The notes beneath the pieces were generated by a model. The model had not been told where the DNA came from. It searched no databases and saw only the letters and a list, made by a program, of their open reading frames with translations. The translations under genes and the position numbers were made by a program. Below are positions 12,401 to 24,473 of a DNA stretch of 64,000 nt, piece by piece. Each line of letters opens with the position of its first letter. Positions within the stretch are counted from its first letter, which is position 1. Source of the stretch: Sanderia malayensis (lineage: Eukaryota > Cnidaria > Scyphozoa > Semaeostomeae > Pelagiidae); contig RQOL01000508.1 of assembly GCA_013076295.1 (NCBI GenBank), forward strand, positions 62,001-126,000, given 5' to 3'.

Positions 12401-13133
12401 ACAGAGCAACGCTGATTCCTGTATTTATACGAAATCAAAAAGGAGCAAAGGAGATAAAATAAGTTTGATGATCATTGCACTGTACGTAGATGATATATTG
12501 CTGGCTACTAATGATTCAGATATGCTAGAAGCTGAAAAGAAAGCAATGTCTCAAAGATTTGAAATGGAGGATCAAGGCGAAGCGCATTTCTGTCTCGGAA
12601 TGGCAATAATTCGTGATCGCAAGAGAAAGAATCTACGAATCAGTCAGAAATCTTACTTAGAGAATGTTCTTAGAAGATTTGGGATGAGTGAGTGCAGACC
12701 AATTGCTACACCTTTGGAAGCAGGAGTTAATTACAGCAAATTAAGCGACAGAGCTGAAGGCGTAAACATCAAAGAATATCAAGCTGCCATTGGGTCGCTA
12801 AATTACGCAGCAGTCGCAACAAGACCAGATTTATCTGTAGCGATCGGAAAACTTAGCCAATTCATGTCCAATCCTTCACAAGAGCATTGGCAAGGGATAA
12901 AACGAGTTTTTCGCTACGTTAAAGGAACCCTTGATTACTGCTTAGAATATGATGGTAATAGCACCGATCTACAGCTTAAGGTTACGCGGATGCAGATTGG
13001 GCAGGAGACACGGATACGAGAAAATCAACGTCTGGTTACGTCTTCCAAGTTGCAGGTTGTACAGTCTCATGGAGAAGCCAAAAACAGGCTATTGTTGCAC
13101 TGTCGTCGACAGAAGCGGAATATGTTTCCATGA
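9462..13133 (+). CDS. Copia Gag-Pol polyprotein, 3' end frameshifted
   Basis: Encodes the single polyprotein that is cleaved into capsid, protease, integrase and reverse transcriptase. The ATG at 9462 is chosen because it has A at -3 and G at +4 and opens the usual copia Gag start; upstream in-frame codons have no ATG. Residues from this Met: Gag with a CCHC zinc knuckle at 228-241 (C-x2-C-x4-H-x4-C); aspartic protease DSGA at 292-295; integrase zinc-binding histidines 425 and 430 with cysteines 460 and 463; integrase catalytic D491, D553 and E589 (D-x35-E); reverse transcriptase D918 and YVDD at 1008-1011. All these key residues are present. The frame is true copia to about residue 1173; the last 50 residues to the TGA at 13131 are out-of-frame translation caused by a one-base change near 12980. 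Whether the copy can still supply active RT without its own RNase H in frame is not known. Confidence 0.93.
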   Translation: MATAAEDSGFKVEKLNGENYHSWKFQMKMALIGKDLWEIVNGNEVLAADATNAEIKRFQRRENMALATICLSVAPSIQIYVRSAENSKEAWDNLQMHFEKKSLSQKIFYRRKLYSAKLEKGVTMLEHVNYLKTLSDHLEAVGDRIEEKDFVIILISSLTEDYNYLITALETIAEERLNWIYVRDRVLHEYEKIHNTTEVTTVKVIKQDDALFSNKAGIKRSESTRKKCFYCQKEGHFAKNCFKKKADRKAKLQAESANTVEHQDDGDGDGDRDFALTVNNSDKQACDDWWIDSGASQHMSFNNSGMINYMKFSTPREIKLADNSIVFAYGKGNIRLPCYDGSKRINLVLKDVLFIPKLRKNLLSLSTVTERGNEVLFKGDFCKLIANGNALSIGHKHGKLYKVNAQESDMANVAESDSSRLRLWHARYGHIGINNLKLLKENSMVDGLTFNSKENIDLKCEGCAKGKQTREPFPKKSERKTMQLLELIHSDVGIVNINSVGGSRYYVTFTDDFSRYTVIYFLKKKSEVLDKFKEYVATMENLTEKKVKGLRSDNGGEYVSDEFNQFCINRGIRRELTIPMSPQQNGVAERLNRTLMESTRSMLHHAKLPLRFWAEALNTAVYLRNRSPTVALSGLTPYECMYGKKPDVSNLKVFGCKAFVHVPKERRTKLEEKSTCCVFVGYPAASKGFKFYDAGKKRMICSRDVKFLENNFQLEQLKNEITGNEEDLFHLPDTHSEEDNDYLRFEGRVDVQIQEDNIPNAVEEEDEPPRRSTRKRNIPERLGTLTGDWWTNEDFECSTATFDGMEPTNIHEALNGNHAPQWKKAIESEYKSLIKNETWELVDLPADKNLVGCKWVFKTKRNSDGSISRYKARLVAQGYSQEAGIDYDELYAPVARYNSIRTVLAIANALDFEIHQMDVKTAFLNGKLEQEIFMKQPDGCIDKRYPEKVCKLQRSLYGLKQSARCWNQEIDGYLKLSGYTQSNADSCIYTKSKRSKGDKISLMIIALYVDDILLATNDSDMLEAEKKAMSQRFEMEDQGEAHFCLGMAIIRDRKRKNLRISQKSYLENVLRRFGMSECRPIATPLEAGVNYSKLSDRAEGVNIKEYQAAIGSLNYAAVATRPDLSVAIGKLSQFMSNPSQEHWQGIKRVFRYVKGTLDYCLEYDGNSTDLQLKVTRMQIGQETRIRENQRLVTSSKLQVVQSHGEAKNRLLLHCRRQKRNMFP

Positions 13134-13438
13134 GTTTTGCCGCTCAAGAAGCGATTTGGCTACGACGTTTGCTCAACAGCTTAGAGATTAAGCAATCAAA
13201 TCCATGTACGTTATACGAAGATAATCAAGGAGCAATCGCACTATCGAAGAACCCTACGAATCATCCAAGAACGAAGCACATCGATGTGAAGTATCATTTC
13301 ATCAGAGAAACAATTACCAAAAAGCAAATCGAAATTGAATATTGTGAGACAAACAAGATGGTTGCTGATGTTATGACGAAAGGGTTACCAAAAGGAAAGT
13401 TTCAAGAATTATGTTTATCGATGGGGATCAAAGATTAA
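12980..13438 (+). pseudogene. Copia RNase H segment in shifted frame
   Basis: This is the C-terminal part of the polyprotein, lying one frame away from the upstream coding region. About 152 codons stay open to TAA at 13436-13438. RNase H landmarks are visible: DADW at 12989-13000, acidic residues at 13112 and 13118 in the STEAEY motif, D at 13220 in EDNQGA, and the copia-typical [11 protein letters not shown] stretch near the end. The frame relation fits a single base missing at the short G run at 12980-12981. No canonical X-XXY-YYZ slippery heptamer is seen there, so a programmed shift is unlikely. Only a methionine at 13130 would start this frame, giving a fragment of 102 residues. A sequencing error is an alternative explanation. 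Confidence 0.88.
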
Positions 13439-13463
13439 CAGTTTGAAGATAAAGATACTCATC

Positions 13464-13472
13464 AAGTGGGAG
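13464..13472 (+). other. Polypurine tract
   Basis: AAGTGGGAG lies directly against the TG of the 3' LTR. It matches the usual copia position and composition of the plus-strand primer. It sits in the 34-bp untranslated stretch after the TAA at 13436-13438. Confidence 0.85.
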
Positions 13473-13690
13473 TGTTGAAATGACTCGCATCTTTATCTTT
13501 GTTATCATTATTATTATTATTTTATCTATATATGGACCGATTATGTAACTGCGCAGTTGGACGCTAAAACGTTGATCTTCATGCTTTTATTATTCACGAC
13601 CTATTATTACTTGTACTAGTTCTGTTTTGTTATCGTTACATTACATTCATTATAATATTGGATCTTCCTTGAGTGCCATACCTTTTAACA
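13473..13690 (+). repeat. 3' LTR of copia element
   Basis: 218 bp, identical to 9162-9379 at every position compared. It ends in CCTTTTAACA and is followed immediately by the ATATT target duplication and uninterrupted satellite. Confidence 0.96.
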
Positions 13691-13695
13691 ATATT
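13691..13695. repeat. Target-site duplication, right copy (ATATT)
   Basis: Matches 9157-9161. Conceptually removing the element and one copy gives the normal satellite order GAGTAATATT followed by AACATTCATTCCC, as seen intact at 14421-14439. Confidence 0.95.
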
Positions 13696-15480
13696 AACAT
13701 TCATTCCCACAATTTATTTAGATTCATTCCCACAAATTGCGCATGATTCGATGTCAATTCAGCGAGAACAAATTCTTATACACTTTTAGTTTCTTTTTCA
13801 GTAATATTATCATTTATTCCCACTATTCACACTAATAAAAGATAACACTCATTCCCACAATTTACACTAATAAAAATTAATTTTCCCTCCCACAATTTAC
13901 ACCAATAAAAATCAACTTTTATTCCCGCCACTTACACTAATCAAAATTAAATTCATTCCCACAAATTGCGCATGATTCGACGTCAATTCAGCGAAAACAA
14001 ATTGTTATACACTTTTAGTTACTTTTTTCAGTTATATATACATTCATTCCCACAATTTACGCTAATAAAAAATAACTTTTATTCCCGCAACTTACACTAA
14101 TCAAAATTAGGATTCATTCCCACAATTTAGACCAATAAAAATCAACTTTTATTCCCGCAACTTACACTAATCAAAATTAAACTCATTCCAACAATTTGCG
14201 CATGATTCCACGTCAATTCAGCGAAAACAAATTGTTTTACACTTTTAGTTACTGTTTTCAGTTATATAAACATTCATTACCACAATTTACACTAATAAAA
14301 ATTAACTTTTATTCCCGCAACTTACACTAATCAAAATTGGGATTCATTCCCACAATTTGCGCATGACTCCATGTCAATTCAGCGAAAACAAATTGTTAAG
14401 CACTTTTAGTTACTTTTTTGAGTAATATTAACATTCATTCCCACAATTTATTTAGATTCATTCCCACAAATTGCGCATGATTCCACGTCAATTCAGCCGG
14501 AACAAATTTTTATACACTTTTAGTTACTTTTTTCAGTAATATTAACATTCTTTTCCACAATTTACACTAATAAAAATTAACTTTTATTCCCGCAACTTAC
14601 ACTAATCAAAACTAGGATTCATTCCCACAATTTGCGCTTGATTCGATGTCAATTTAGCGAAAACAAATTGTTATGCACTTTTAGTTACTTTTTTGAGTAA
14701 TATTAACATTCATTCCCACAATTTACAATAATAAAAGATAACACTCATTCCCACAATTTACACTAATAAAAATTAACTTTCATTCCCACATTTTACACCA
14801 AAAAAAATCAACTTTATTATTATTATCATTTATTCCCACTATTTACACTAATAAAAGATAACACTCATTCCCACAATTTACACTAATAAAAATTAATTTT
14901 CCCTCCCACATTTTACACCAATAAAAATCAACTTTTATTCCCGCAACTTTCACTAATCAAAATTAAACTCATTCCAACAATTTGCGCATGATTCCACGTC
15001 AATTCAGCGAAAACAAATTGTTTTGCACTTTTAGTTACTGTTTTCAGTTATATAAACATTTATTCCCACAATTTACACTAATAAAAATTAACTTTTATTT
15101 CGGCAACTTACACTAATCAAAATTGGGATTCATTCCCACAATTTGCGCATGACTCCATGTTAATTCAGCGAAAACAAATTGTTAAGCACTTTTAGTTACT
15201 TTTTTGAGTAATATTAACATTCATTTCCACAATTTACACTAATAAAAATTAACTTTTATTCCCGCAACTTACACTAATCAAAACTAGGATCCATTCCCAC
15301 AATTTGCGCTTGATTCGATGTCAATTTAGCGAAAACAAATTGTTATGCACTTTTAGTTACTTTTTTGAGTAATATTAACATTCATTCCCACAATTTACAA
15401 TAATAAAAGATAACACTCATTCCCACAAATTACACTAATAAAAATTAACTTTCATTCCCACAATTTACACCAATAAAAAT
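13696..15480 (+). repeat. Satellite zone right of the element, copy of the left flank
   Basis: From about 13739 to 14424 the sequence repeats 8471-9156 at a constant offset of 5268. Only three substitutions were noticed (8677, 8858 and near 8924). With the 4,534 bp of element plus one target duplication removed, this is a tandem satellite duplication of period 734 bp. Further right, units of about 161 and 231 bp continue, including a G-module-loss junction at about 14811-14830. Confidence 0.8.
14425..14429. other. Paralogous empty copia target site (ATATT)
   Basis: This is position 9157 plus the constant flank offset of 5268. The sequence TTTTTTGAGTAATATT runs straight into AACATTCATTCCCAC, the same bases that lie on either side of the inserted element. 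It serves as an internal reference for the pre-insertion arrangement. Confidence 0.85.
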
Positions 15481-15537
15481 CAACTTTTATTCCCGCAACT
15501 TACACTAATCAAGATTAGGATTCATTCCCACAATTTT

Positions 15538-15554
15538 CATCGCATCATGCGATG
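15538..15554 (+). other. Perfect hairpin in satellite unit (7-bp stem, TCA loop)
   Basis: CATCGCA (15538-15544), loop TCA, TGCGATG (15548-15554), followed by CGATG so that GCGATG is partly repeated. It replaces the ordinary TTTGCGCATGATTCGATG segment of the G module. Only this unit and the next were seen to carry it. Confidence 0.85.
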
Positions 15555-15706
15555 CGATGTCAATTCAGCGAAAACAAGTTGTTATACACTTTTAGTTACT
15601 TCTTTCAGTTATAGAAACATTCATTCCCACAATTTACACCAATAAAAATCAACTTTTATTCCCGCAACTTACACTAATCAAGATTAGGATTCATTCCAAC
15701 AATTTT

Positions 15707-15723
15707 CATCGCATTTTGCGATG
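15707..15723 (+). other. Perfect hairpin in next satellite unit (7-bp stem, TTT loop)
   Basis: The same CATCGCA/TGCGATG arms (15707-15713 and 15717-15723) with a changed loop, TTT instead of TCA, 169 bp downstream of the first copy. The stem is unchanged while the loop differs at two positions. Confidence 0.85.
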
Positions 15724-18700
15724 CGATGTCAATTCAGCGAAAACAAATTGTTATACATTTTTAGTTACTTGTTTCAGTTATATACACATTCATTCCCACA
15801 ATTTATACGAATAAAAATTAACTTTTATTCCCGCAACTTACACTAATCAAGATTAGGATTCATTCCCACAATTTGCGCATGACTCGATGTCAATTCAGCG
15901 AGAACAAATTGTTATACACTTTTAGTTACTTGTTTCAGTTATATTAACATTCATTTCCACAATTTACACTAATAAAAATTAACTTTTATTCCCGCAACTT
16001 ACACTAATCAAAATTAGGATTCATTCCCACAATTTACACCAATAAAAATTAACTTTTATTCCCGCAACTTACACTAATCAAAATTAGCATTCATTCCCAC
16101 AATTTGCGCATGACTCCATGTCAATTCAGCGAAAACAAATTGTTGTGCACTTTTAGTTACTTTTTTGAGTAATATAATCATTCATTCCCACAATTTAATT
16201 AGATTCATTCCCACAATTTGCGCTTGATTCTATGTCAATTAAGCGAGAACAAATTGTTATACACTTTTAGTTACTTGTTTCAGTTATATAAACATTCATT
16301 CCCACAATTTATACTAATAAAAATTAACTTTTATTCCCGCAACTTACACTAATCAAGATTAGGATTCATTTCCACAATTTGCGCAAGATTCGATGTCAAT
16401 TCAGCGAGAACAAATTGTTATACACTTTTAGTTACTTTTTTCAGTAATATTAACATTCCTTCCAACTATTTACACTAACAAAAGATAACACTTATTCCAA
16501 CAATTTACACTAATAAAAACTAATTTTCCCTCCCACAATGTACACCAATAAAAATCAACTTTTATTCCCGCAACTTACACTAATCAAAATTAAATTCATT
16601 CCCACAATTTGCGCATGATTCCACGTCAATTCAGCGAAAACAAATTGTTATACACTTTTAGTTACTTCTTTCAGTTATATAAACATTCATTCCCACAATT
16701 TACACTAATAAAAATTAACTTTTATTCCCGCAACTTACACTAATCAAATTTAGGATTCATTCCCACAATTTACACCAAAAAAAATTAACTTTTTTTCCCG
16801 CAACTTACATTTATCAAAATTAGGATTCATTCCCACAATTTGTGCATGATTCGATGTCAATTCGGCGAGAACAAATTGTTATACACTTTTAGTTACTTTT
16901 TTCAGTAATATTAACATTCCTTCCCACTATTTACACTAATAAAAGATAACACTCTTTCCCACAATTTAAACTAATAAAAATTAACTTTCATTCCCCCAAT
17001 TTACCCCAATAAAAATCAACTTTTATTCCCGCAACTTACACTAATCAAAACTAGGATTCATTCCCACAATTTGCCCATGATTCAATGTCAATTCAGCGAG
17101 AACAAATTGTTATACACTTTTAGTTACTTTTTTCAGTTATATAAACATTCATTCCCACAATTTACACTAATAAAAACTAACTTTTATTCCCGCAACTTAC
17201 ACTAATCAAAATTAGGATTCATTCCCACAATTTACACCAATAAAAATAAACTTTTATTCCCGCAACTTACACTAATCAAAACTAGGATTCATTCCCACAA
17301 TTTGCGCTTGATTCCATGTCATTTCAGCGAGAAAAAATTGTTATACACTTTTAGTTACTTTTTTCAGTAATATTAACATTCCTTCCAAGTATTTACACTA
17401 ACAAAAGATAACACTCATTCCCACAATTTACACTAATAAAAACTAATTTTCCCTCCCACAATGTACACCAATAAAAATCAACTTTTATTCCCGCAACTTA
17501 CACTAATCAAAATTAAATTCATTCCCACAATTTGCGCATGATTCCACGTCAATTCAGCGAAAACAAATTGTTATATATTTTTTGTTACTTTTTTCAGTTA
17601 TATAAACATTCATTCCCACAATTTACACTAATAAAAATTAACTTTTATTCCCGCAACTTACACTAATCAAATTTAGGATTCATTCCCACAATTTACACCA
17701 AAAAAAATTAACTTTTTTTACCGCAACTTACACTAATCAAAATTAGGATTCATTCCCACAATTTGCCCCTGATTCGATGTCAATTCAGCGAGAACAAATT
17801 GTTATACACTTTTAGTTACTTTTTTCAGTAATATTAACATTCATTCCTTGAATTTTTTTATTTTCATTCCCACAATTTGCGCATGATTCCACGTCAATTC
17901 ATCGAGAACAAATTGTTATACACTTTTAGTTACTTTTTTCAGTTATATAAACATTCATTCCCACAATTTACACTAATAAAAACTAACTTTTATTCCCGCA
18001 ACTTACACTAATCAAAATTAGGATTCATTCCCACAATTTACACCAATAAAAATAAACTTTTATTCCCGCAACTTACACTAATCAAAACTAGGATTCATTC
18101 CCACAATTTGCGCTTGATTCCATGTCATTTCAGCGAAAAAAAATTGTTATACACTTTTAGTTACTTTTTTCAGTAATATTAACATTCCTTCCAACTATTT
18201 ACACTAACAAAAGATAACACTCATTCCCACAATTTACACTAATAAAAACTAATTTTCCCTCCCACAATGTACACCAATAAAAATCAACTTTTATTCCCGC
18301 AACTTACACTAATCAAAAATAAATTCATTCCCACAATTTGCGCATGATTCCACGTCAATTCAGCGAAAACAAATTGTTATACACTTTTTGTTACTTTTTT
18401 CAGTTATATAAACATTCATTCCCACAATTTACACTAATAAAAATTAACTTTTATTCCCGCAACTTACACTAATCAAATTTAGGATTCATTCCCACAATTT
18501 GCCCCTGATTCGATGTCAATTCAGCGAGAACAAATTGTTATACACTTTTAGTTACTTTTTTCAGTAATATTAACATTCATTCCTTGAATTTTTTTATTTT
18601 CATTCCCACAATTTGCGCATGATTCCACGTCAATTCAGCGAGAACAAATTGTTATACACTTTTAGTTACTTGTTCCAGTTATATTAACATTCATTCCCAT

Positions 18701-19156
18701 AATTTACACCAATAAAAATTAACTTTTTTTCCCGCAATTTACACTAATCAAAATTAGGATTCATTCCGACAATTTGCGCATGATTCGATGTTAATTCGGC
18801 GAGAACAAATTGTTATACAGTTTTAGTTACTTTTTTCAGTAATATTAACATTCCTTCCAACTATTTACACTAACAAAAGATAACACTCATTCCCACAATT
18901 TACACTAATAAAAAATAATTTTCCCTCCCACAATGTACACCAATAAAAATCAACTTTTATTCCCGCAACTTACACTAATCAAAATTAAATTCATTCCCAC
19001 AATTTGCGCATGATTCCACGTCAATTCAGCGAAAACAAATTGTTATACACTTTTAGTTACTTTTTTCAGTTATATAAACATTCATTCCCGCAATTTACAC
19101 TAATAAAAATTAACTTTTTTTCCCGCAACTTACACTAATCAAAATTAGGATTCAAT

Positions 19157-20600
19157 CCCACAATTTGCGCATGATTCCACGTCAATTCAGCGAGAACAAA
19201 TTGTTATACACTTTTAGTTACTTTTTTCAGTAATATTAACATTCCTTCCCACTATTTACACTAATAAAAGATAACACTCATTCCCACAATTTACACTAAT
19301 AAAAACTAACTTTCTCTCCCACAATGTACACCAATAAAAATCAACTTTTATTCCCGCAACTTACACTAATCAAAATTAAATTCATTCCCACAATTTGCGC
19401 ATGATTCCACGTCAATTCAGCGAAAACAAATTGCTATACACTTTTAGTTACTTTTTTCAGTAATATTAACATTCCTTCCAACTATTTACACTAACAAAAG
19501 ATAACACTCATTCCCACAATTTATACTAATAAAAACTAATCTTCCCTCGCACAATGTACACCAATAAAAATCAACTTTTATTCCCGCAACTTACACTAAT
19601 CAAAATTAAATTCATTCCCACAATTTGAGCATGATTCCACGTCAATTCACCGAGAACAAATTGTTATACACTTTTAGTTACTTGTTCCAGTTATATTAAC
19701 ATTGATTCCCATAATTTACACCAATAAAAATTAACTTTTTTTCCCGCAATTTACACTAATCAAAATTAGGATTCATTCCCACAATTTGCGCATGATTCGA
19801 TGTCAATTCGGCGAGAACAAATTGTTATACAGTTTTAGTTACCTTTTTCGGTAATATTAACATTCATTCCTTGAATTTTTATATATTCATTCCCACAATT
19901 TGCGCATGATTCCACGTCAATTCAGCGAGAACAAATTGTTATACACTTTTAGTTACTTTTTTCAGTAATATTAACATTCCTTCCCACTATTTACACTAAT
20001 AAAAGATAACACTCATTCCCACAATTTACACTAATAAAAACTAACTTTTATTCCCGCAACTTACACTAATCAAAATTAGGATTCATTCCCACAATTTACA
20101 CCAATAAAAATAAACTTTTATTCCCGCAACTTACACTAATCAAAACTAGGATTCATTCCCACAATTTGCGCTTGATTCCATGTCATTTCAGCGAGAACAA
20201 ATTGTTATACACTTTTAGTTACTGTTTTCAGTTATATAAACATTCATTACCACAATTTCCACGAATAAAAGATAACACTCATTCCCACAATTTACACTAA
20301 AAAAACTAACTTTCACCCCACAATTTACACCAAAAAAGTTAACTTTTTTTCCCGCAACTTACACTAATCAAAATTAGGATTCATTCCCACAAATTGCGCA
20401 TGATTCGACGTCAATTCAGCGAGAACAAATTCTTATACACTTTTAGTTTCTTTTTCAGTAATATTATCATTTATTCCCACTATTCACACTAATAAAAGAT
20501 AACACTCATTCCCACAATTTACACTAATAAAAATTAATTTTCCCTCCCACAATTTACACCAATAAAAATCAACTTTTATTCCCGCCACTTACACTAATCA
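19157..20600 (+). repeat. Satellite higher-order block, copy 1 (partner 21349-22792)
   Basis: Matches about 1.44 kb downstream at offset 2192 with few differences. Shared markers include CTTCCCTCGCACAATGTACA (19541-19560 and partner), CATTGATTCCCATAATTTAC and a TTGAATTTTTATATATTC spacer. Boundaries are approximate. Confidence 0.7.
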
Positions 20601-21348
20601 AAATTAAATTCATTCCCACAATTTGCGCATGATTCGATGTCAATTCAGCGAAAACAAATTGTTATACACTTTTAGTTACTTTTTTCAGTTATATAAACAT
20701 TCATTCCCACAATTTACACTAATAAAAATGATCTTTTATTCCCGCAACTTACACTAATCAAAATTGGGATTCATTGCCACAATTTGCGCATGATTCCACG
20801 TAAATTCAGTGAAAACAAATTGCTATGCACTTTTAATTTTTTTTTTCAGTAATATTTACATTCATTCCCACAATTTACACTAATAAAAGATAACACTCAT
20901 TCCCACAATTGACACTAATAAAAATTAACTTTCATTCCCACAATTCACACCAATAAAAATTAACTTTTACTCCCGCAACTTACACTAATCAAAACTAACA
21001 TTAATTCCCGCAATTTGCGCATGATTCCACGTCAATTCAGCGAAAATAAATTGTTATACACGTTTAGTTACTTTTTTCAGTAATATTAACATTCATTCCC
21101 ACAATTTCCACGAATAAAAGATAACACTCATTCCCACAATTTACACTAAAAAAACTAACTTTCACTCCACAATTTACACCAAAAAAGTTAACTTTTTTTC
21201 CCGCAACTTACACTAATCAAAATTAGGATTCATTCCCACAATTTGCGCATGATTCGATGTCAATTCGGCGAGAACAAATTGTTATACAGTTTTAGTTACC
21301 TTTTTCGGTAATATTAACATTCATTCCTTGAATTTTTATATATTCATT

Positions 21349-22792
21349 CCCACAATTTGCGCATGATTCCACGTCAATTCAGCGAGAACAAATTGTTATA
21401 CACTTTTAGTTACTTTTTTCAGTAATATTAACATTCCTTCCCACTATTTACACTAATAAAAGATAACACTCTTTCCCACAATTTACACTAATAAAAACTA
21501 ACTTTCTCTCCCACAATGTACACCAATAAAAATCAACTTTTATTCCCGCAACTTACACTAATCAAAATTAAATTCATTCCCACAATTTGCGCATGATTCC
21601 ACGTCAATTCAGCGAAAACAAATTGCTATACACTTTTAGTTACTTTTTTCAGTAATATTAACATTCCTTCCAACTATTTACACTAACAAAAGATAACACT
21701 CATTCCCACAATTTACACTAATAAAAACTAATCTTCCCTCGCACAATGTACACCAATAAAAATCAACTTTTATTCCCGCAACTTACACTAATCAAAATTA
21801 AATTCATTCCCACAATTTGCGCATGATTCCACGTCAATTCACCGAGAACAAATTGTTATACACTTTTAGTTACTTGTTCCAGTTATATTAACATTGATTC
21901 CCATAATTTACACCAATAAAAATTAACTTTTTTTCCCGCAATTTACACTAATCAAAATTAGGATTCATTCCCACAATTTGCGCATGATTCGATGTCAATT
22001 CGGCGAGAACAAATTGTTATACAGTTTTAGTTACCTTTTTCGGTAATATTAACATTCATTCCTTGAATTTTTATATATTCATTCCCACAATTTGCGCATG
22101 ATTCCACGTCAATTTAGCGAGAACAAATTGTTATACACTTTTAGTTACTTTTTTCAGTAATATTAACATTCCTTCCCACTATTTACACTAATAAAAGATA
22201 ACTCTCATTCCCACAATTTACACTAATAAAAACTAACTTTTATTCCCGCAACTTACACTAATCAAAATTAGGATTCATTCCCACAATTTACACCAATAAA
22301 AATAAACTTTTATTCCCGCAACTTACACTAATCAAAACTAGGATTCATTCCCACAATTTGCGCTTGATTCCATGTCATTTCAGCGAGAACAAATTGTTAT
22401 ACACTTTTAGTTACTGTTTTCAGTTATATAAACATTCATTACCACAATTTCCACGAATAAAAGATAACACTCATTCCCACAATTTACACTAAAAAAACTA
22501 ACTTTCACTCCACAATTTACACCAAAAAAGTTAACTTTTTTTCCCGCAACTTACACTAATCAAAATTAGGATTCATTCCCACAATTTGCGCATGAATCGA
22601 TGTCAATTCAGCGAGAACAAATTCTTATACACTTTTAGTTTCTTTTTCAGTAATATTATCATTTATTCCCACTATTCACACTAATAAAAGATAACACTCA
22701 TTCCCACATTTTACACTAATAAACATTAATTTTCCCTCCCACAATTTACACCAATAAAAATCAACTTTTATTCCCGCCACTTACACTAATCA
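21349..22792 (+). repeat. Satellite higher-order block, copy 2 (partner 19157-20600)
   Basis: Offset 2192 from copy 1. Parts of the same block recur again from about 23600 (CATTGATTCCCATAATTTAC at about 23628) and about 29200, so this is a family of blocks rather than a simple pair. Between the two copies (about 20600-21348) lies satellite carrying the AATTCACACC short-unit variant. Confidence 0.7.
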
Positions 22793-24473
22793 AAATTAAA
22801 TTCATTCCCACAAATTGCGCATGATTCGACGTCAATTCAGCGAAAACAAATTGTTATACACTTTTAGTTACTTTTTTCAGTTATATATACATTCTTTCCC
22901 ACAATTTACGCTAATAAAAATAACTTTTATTCCCGCAACTTACACTAATCAAAATTAGGATTCATTCCCACAATTTAGACCAATAAAAATCAACTTTTAT
23001 TCCCGCAACTTACCCTAATCAAAATTAAACTCATTCCAACAATTTGCGCATGATTCCACGTCAATTCAGCGAAAACAAATTGTTTTACACTTTTAGATAC
23101 TGTTTTCAGTTATATAAACATTCATTCCCACAATTTACACTAATAAAAATTAACTTTTATTCCGGCAACTTACACTAATCAAAATTGGGATTCATTCCCA
23201 CAATTTGCGCATGACTCCATGTCAATTCAGCGAAAACAAATTGTTAAGCACTTTTAGTTACTTTTTCGAGTAATATTAACATTCATTCCCACAATTTATT
23301 TAGATTCATTCCCACAAATTGCACATGATTCCACGTCAATTCAGCCGGAACAAATTGTTATACACTTTTAGTTACTTTTTTCAGTAATATTAACATTCTT
23401 TTCCACAATTTACAATAAAAAAAGATAACACTCATTCCCACAATTTACACGAATAAAAATTAACTTTCATTCCCACAATTTACACCAATAAAAATCAACT
23501 TTTTTTCCCGCAACTTACACTAATCAAGATTAGGATTCATTCCCACAATTTGCGCGTGATTCGATGTCAATTCAGCGAAAACAATATGTTATACACTTTT
23601 AGTTACTTGTTCCAGTTATATTAACATTGATTCCCATAATTTACACCAATAAAAATTAACTTTTTTTCCCGCAATTTACACTAATCAAAATTAGGATTCA
23701 TTCCCACAATTTGCGCATGATTCGATGTCAATTCGGCGAGAAGAAATTGTTATACAGTTTTAGTTACCTTTTTCGGTAATATTAACATTCATTCCTTGAA
23801 TTTTTATATATTCATTCCCACAATTTGCGCATGATTCCACGTCAATTCAGCGAGAACAAATTGTTATACACTTTTAGTTACTTTTTTCAGTAATATTAAC
23901 ATTCCTTCCCACTATTTACACTAATAAAAGATAACACTCATTCCCACAATTTACACTAATAAAAACTAACTTTTATTCCCGCAACTTACACTAATCAAAA
24001 TTAGGATTCATTCCCACAATTTACACCAATAAAAATAAACTTTTATTCCCGCAACTTACACTAATCAAAACTAGGATTCATTCCCACAATTTGCGCTTGA
24101 TTCCATGTCATTTCAGCGAGAACAAATTGTTATACACTTTTAGTTACTGTTTTCAGTTATATAAACATTCATTACCACAATTTCCACGAATAACACTCAT
24201 TCTCACAATTTACACTAAAAAAACTAACTTTCACTCCACAATTTACACCAAAAAAGTTAACTTTTTTTCCCGCAACTTACACTAATCAAAATTAGGATTC
24301 ATTCCCACAATTTGCGCATGATTCGATGTCAATTCAGCGAGAACAAATTCTTATACACTTTTAGTTTCTTTTTCAGTAATATTATAATTTATTCCCACTA
24401 TTCACACTAATAAAAGATAACACTCATTCCCAAAATTTACACTAATAAAAATTAATTTTCCCTCCCACAATTT

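Larger units (their letters stand above)
9162..13690 (+). mobile_element. Ty1/copia LTR retrotransposon, near-complete
   Basis: A 4,529-bp element with, in order: 218-bp LTR, primer binding site, short leader, gag-protease-integrase-RT-RNase H polyprotein, short 3' untranslated stretch with polypurine tract, and 218-bp LTR. Integrase preceding reverse transcriptase is the defining copia (Pseudoviridae) order. The LTRs are identical at all 218 positions and the 5-bp target duplication is perfect, so insertion was recent. The only coding lesion found is a one-base frame change near 12980 in RNase H. The element lies in the same orientation as the satellite reading used here. It is the only non-satellite sequence of any size in the window. 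Confidence 0.97.
15481..19156 (+). repeat. Satellite zone with hairpin variants and TTGAATTTTT spacers
   Basis: Regular units of about 161 and 231 bp. Two successive units carry a unique hairpin in place of the usual GCGCATGATTC segment (15538-15554 and 15707-15723). From about 17841 a compact spacer reading ATTCCTTGAATTTTTTTATT joins adjacent G modules at about 115-bp spacing; it recurs at about 18582. A block at about 17100-17860 closely resembles one at about 17910-18610. No gene is present. Confidence 0.75.

Noticed and set aside
12972..12985. Programmed -1 ribosomal frameshift between RT and RNase H
   Set aside because: No X-XXY-YYZ slippery heptamer is seen at the switch, and copia elements normally encode RT and RNase H in one frame, so a mutation or sequence error is more likely.
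12949..13191. 80-codon open frame near the RNase H lesion
   Set aside because: It lies in the third frame, matching neither the upstream polyprotein nor the RNase H frame, and shows no RNase H motif.
24091..24285. Open frames of 60-78 codons in the satellite (24091-24285, 25676-25912, 26420-26602, 39438-39674)
   Set aside because: They are translations of the satellite itself, have repeat-like composition with no domain, and recur only because the DNA recurs. Most sister copies of the same module do not keep the frame.
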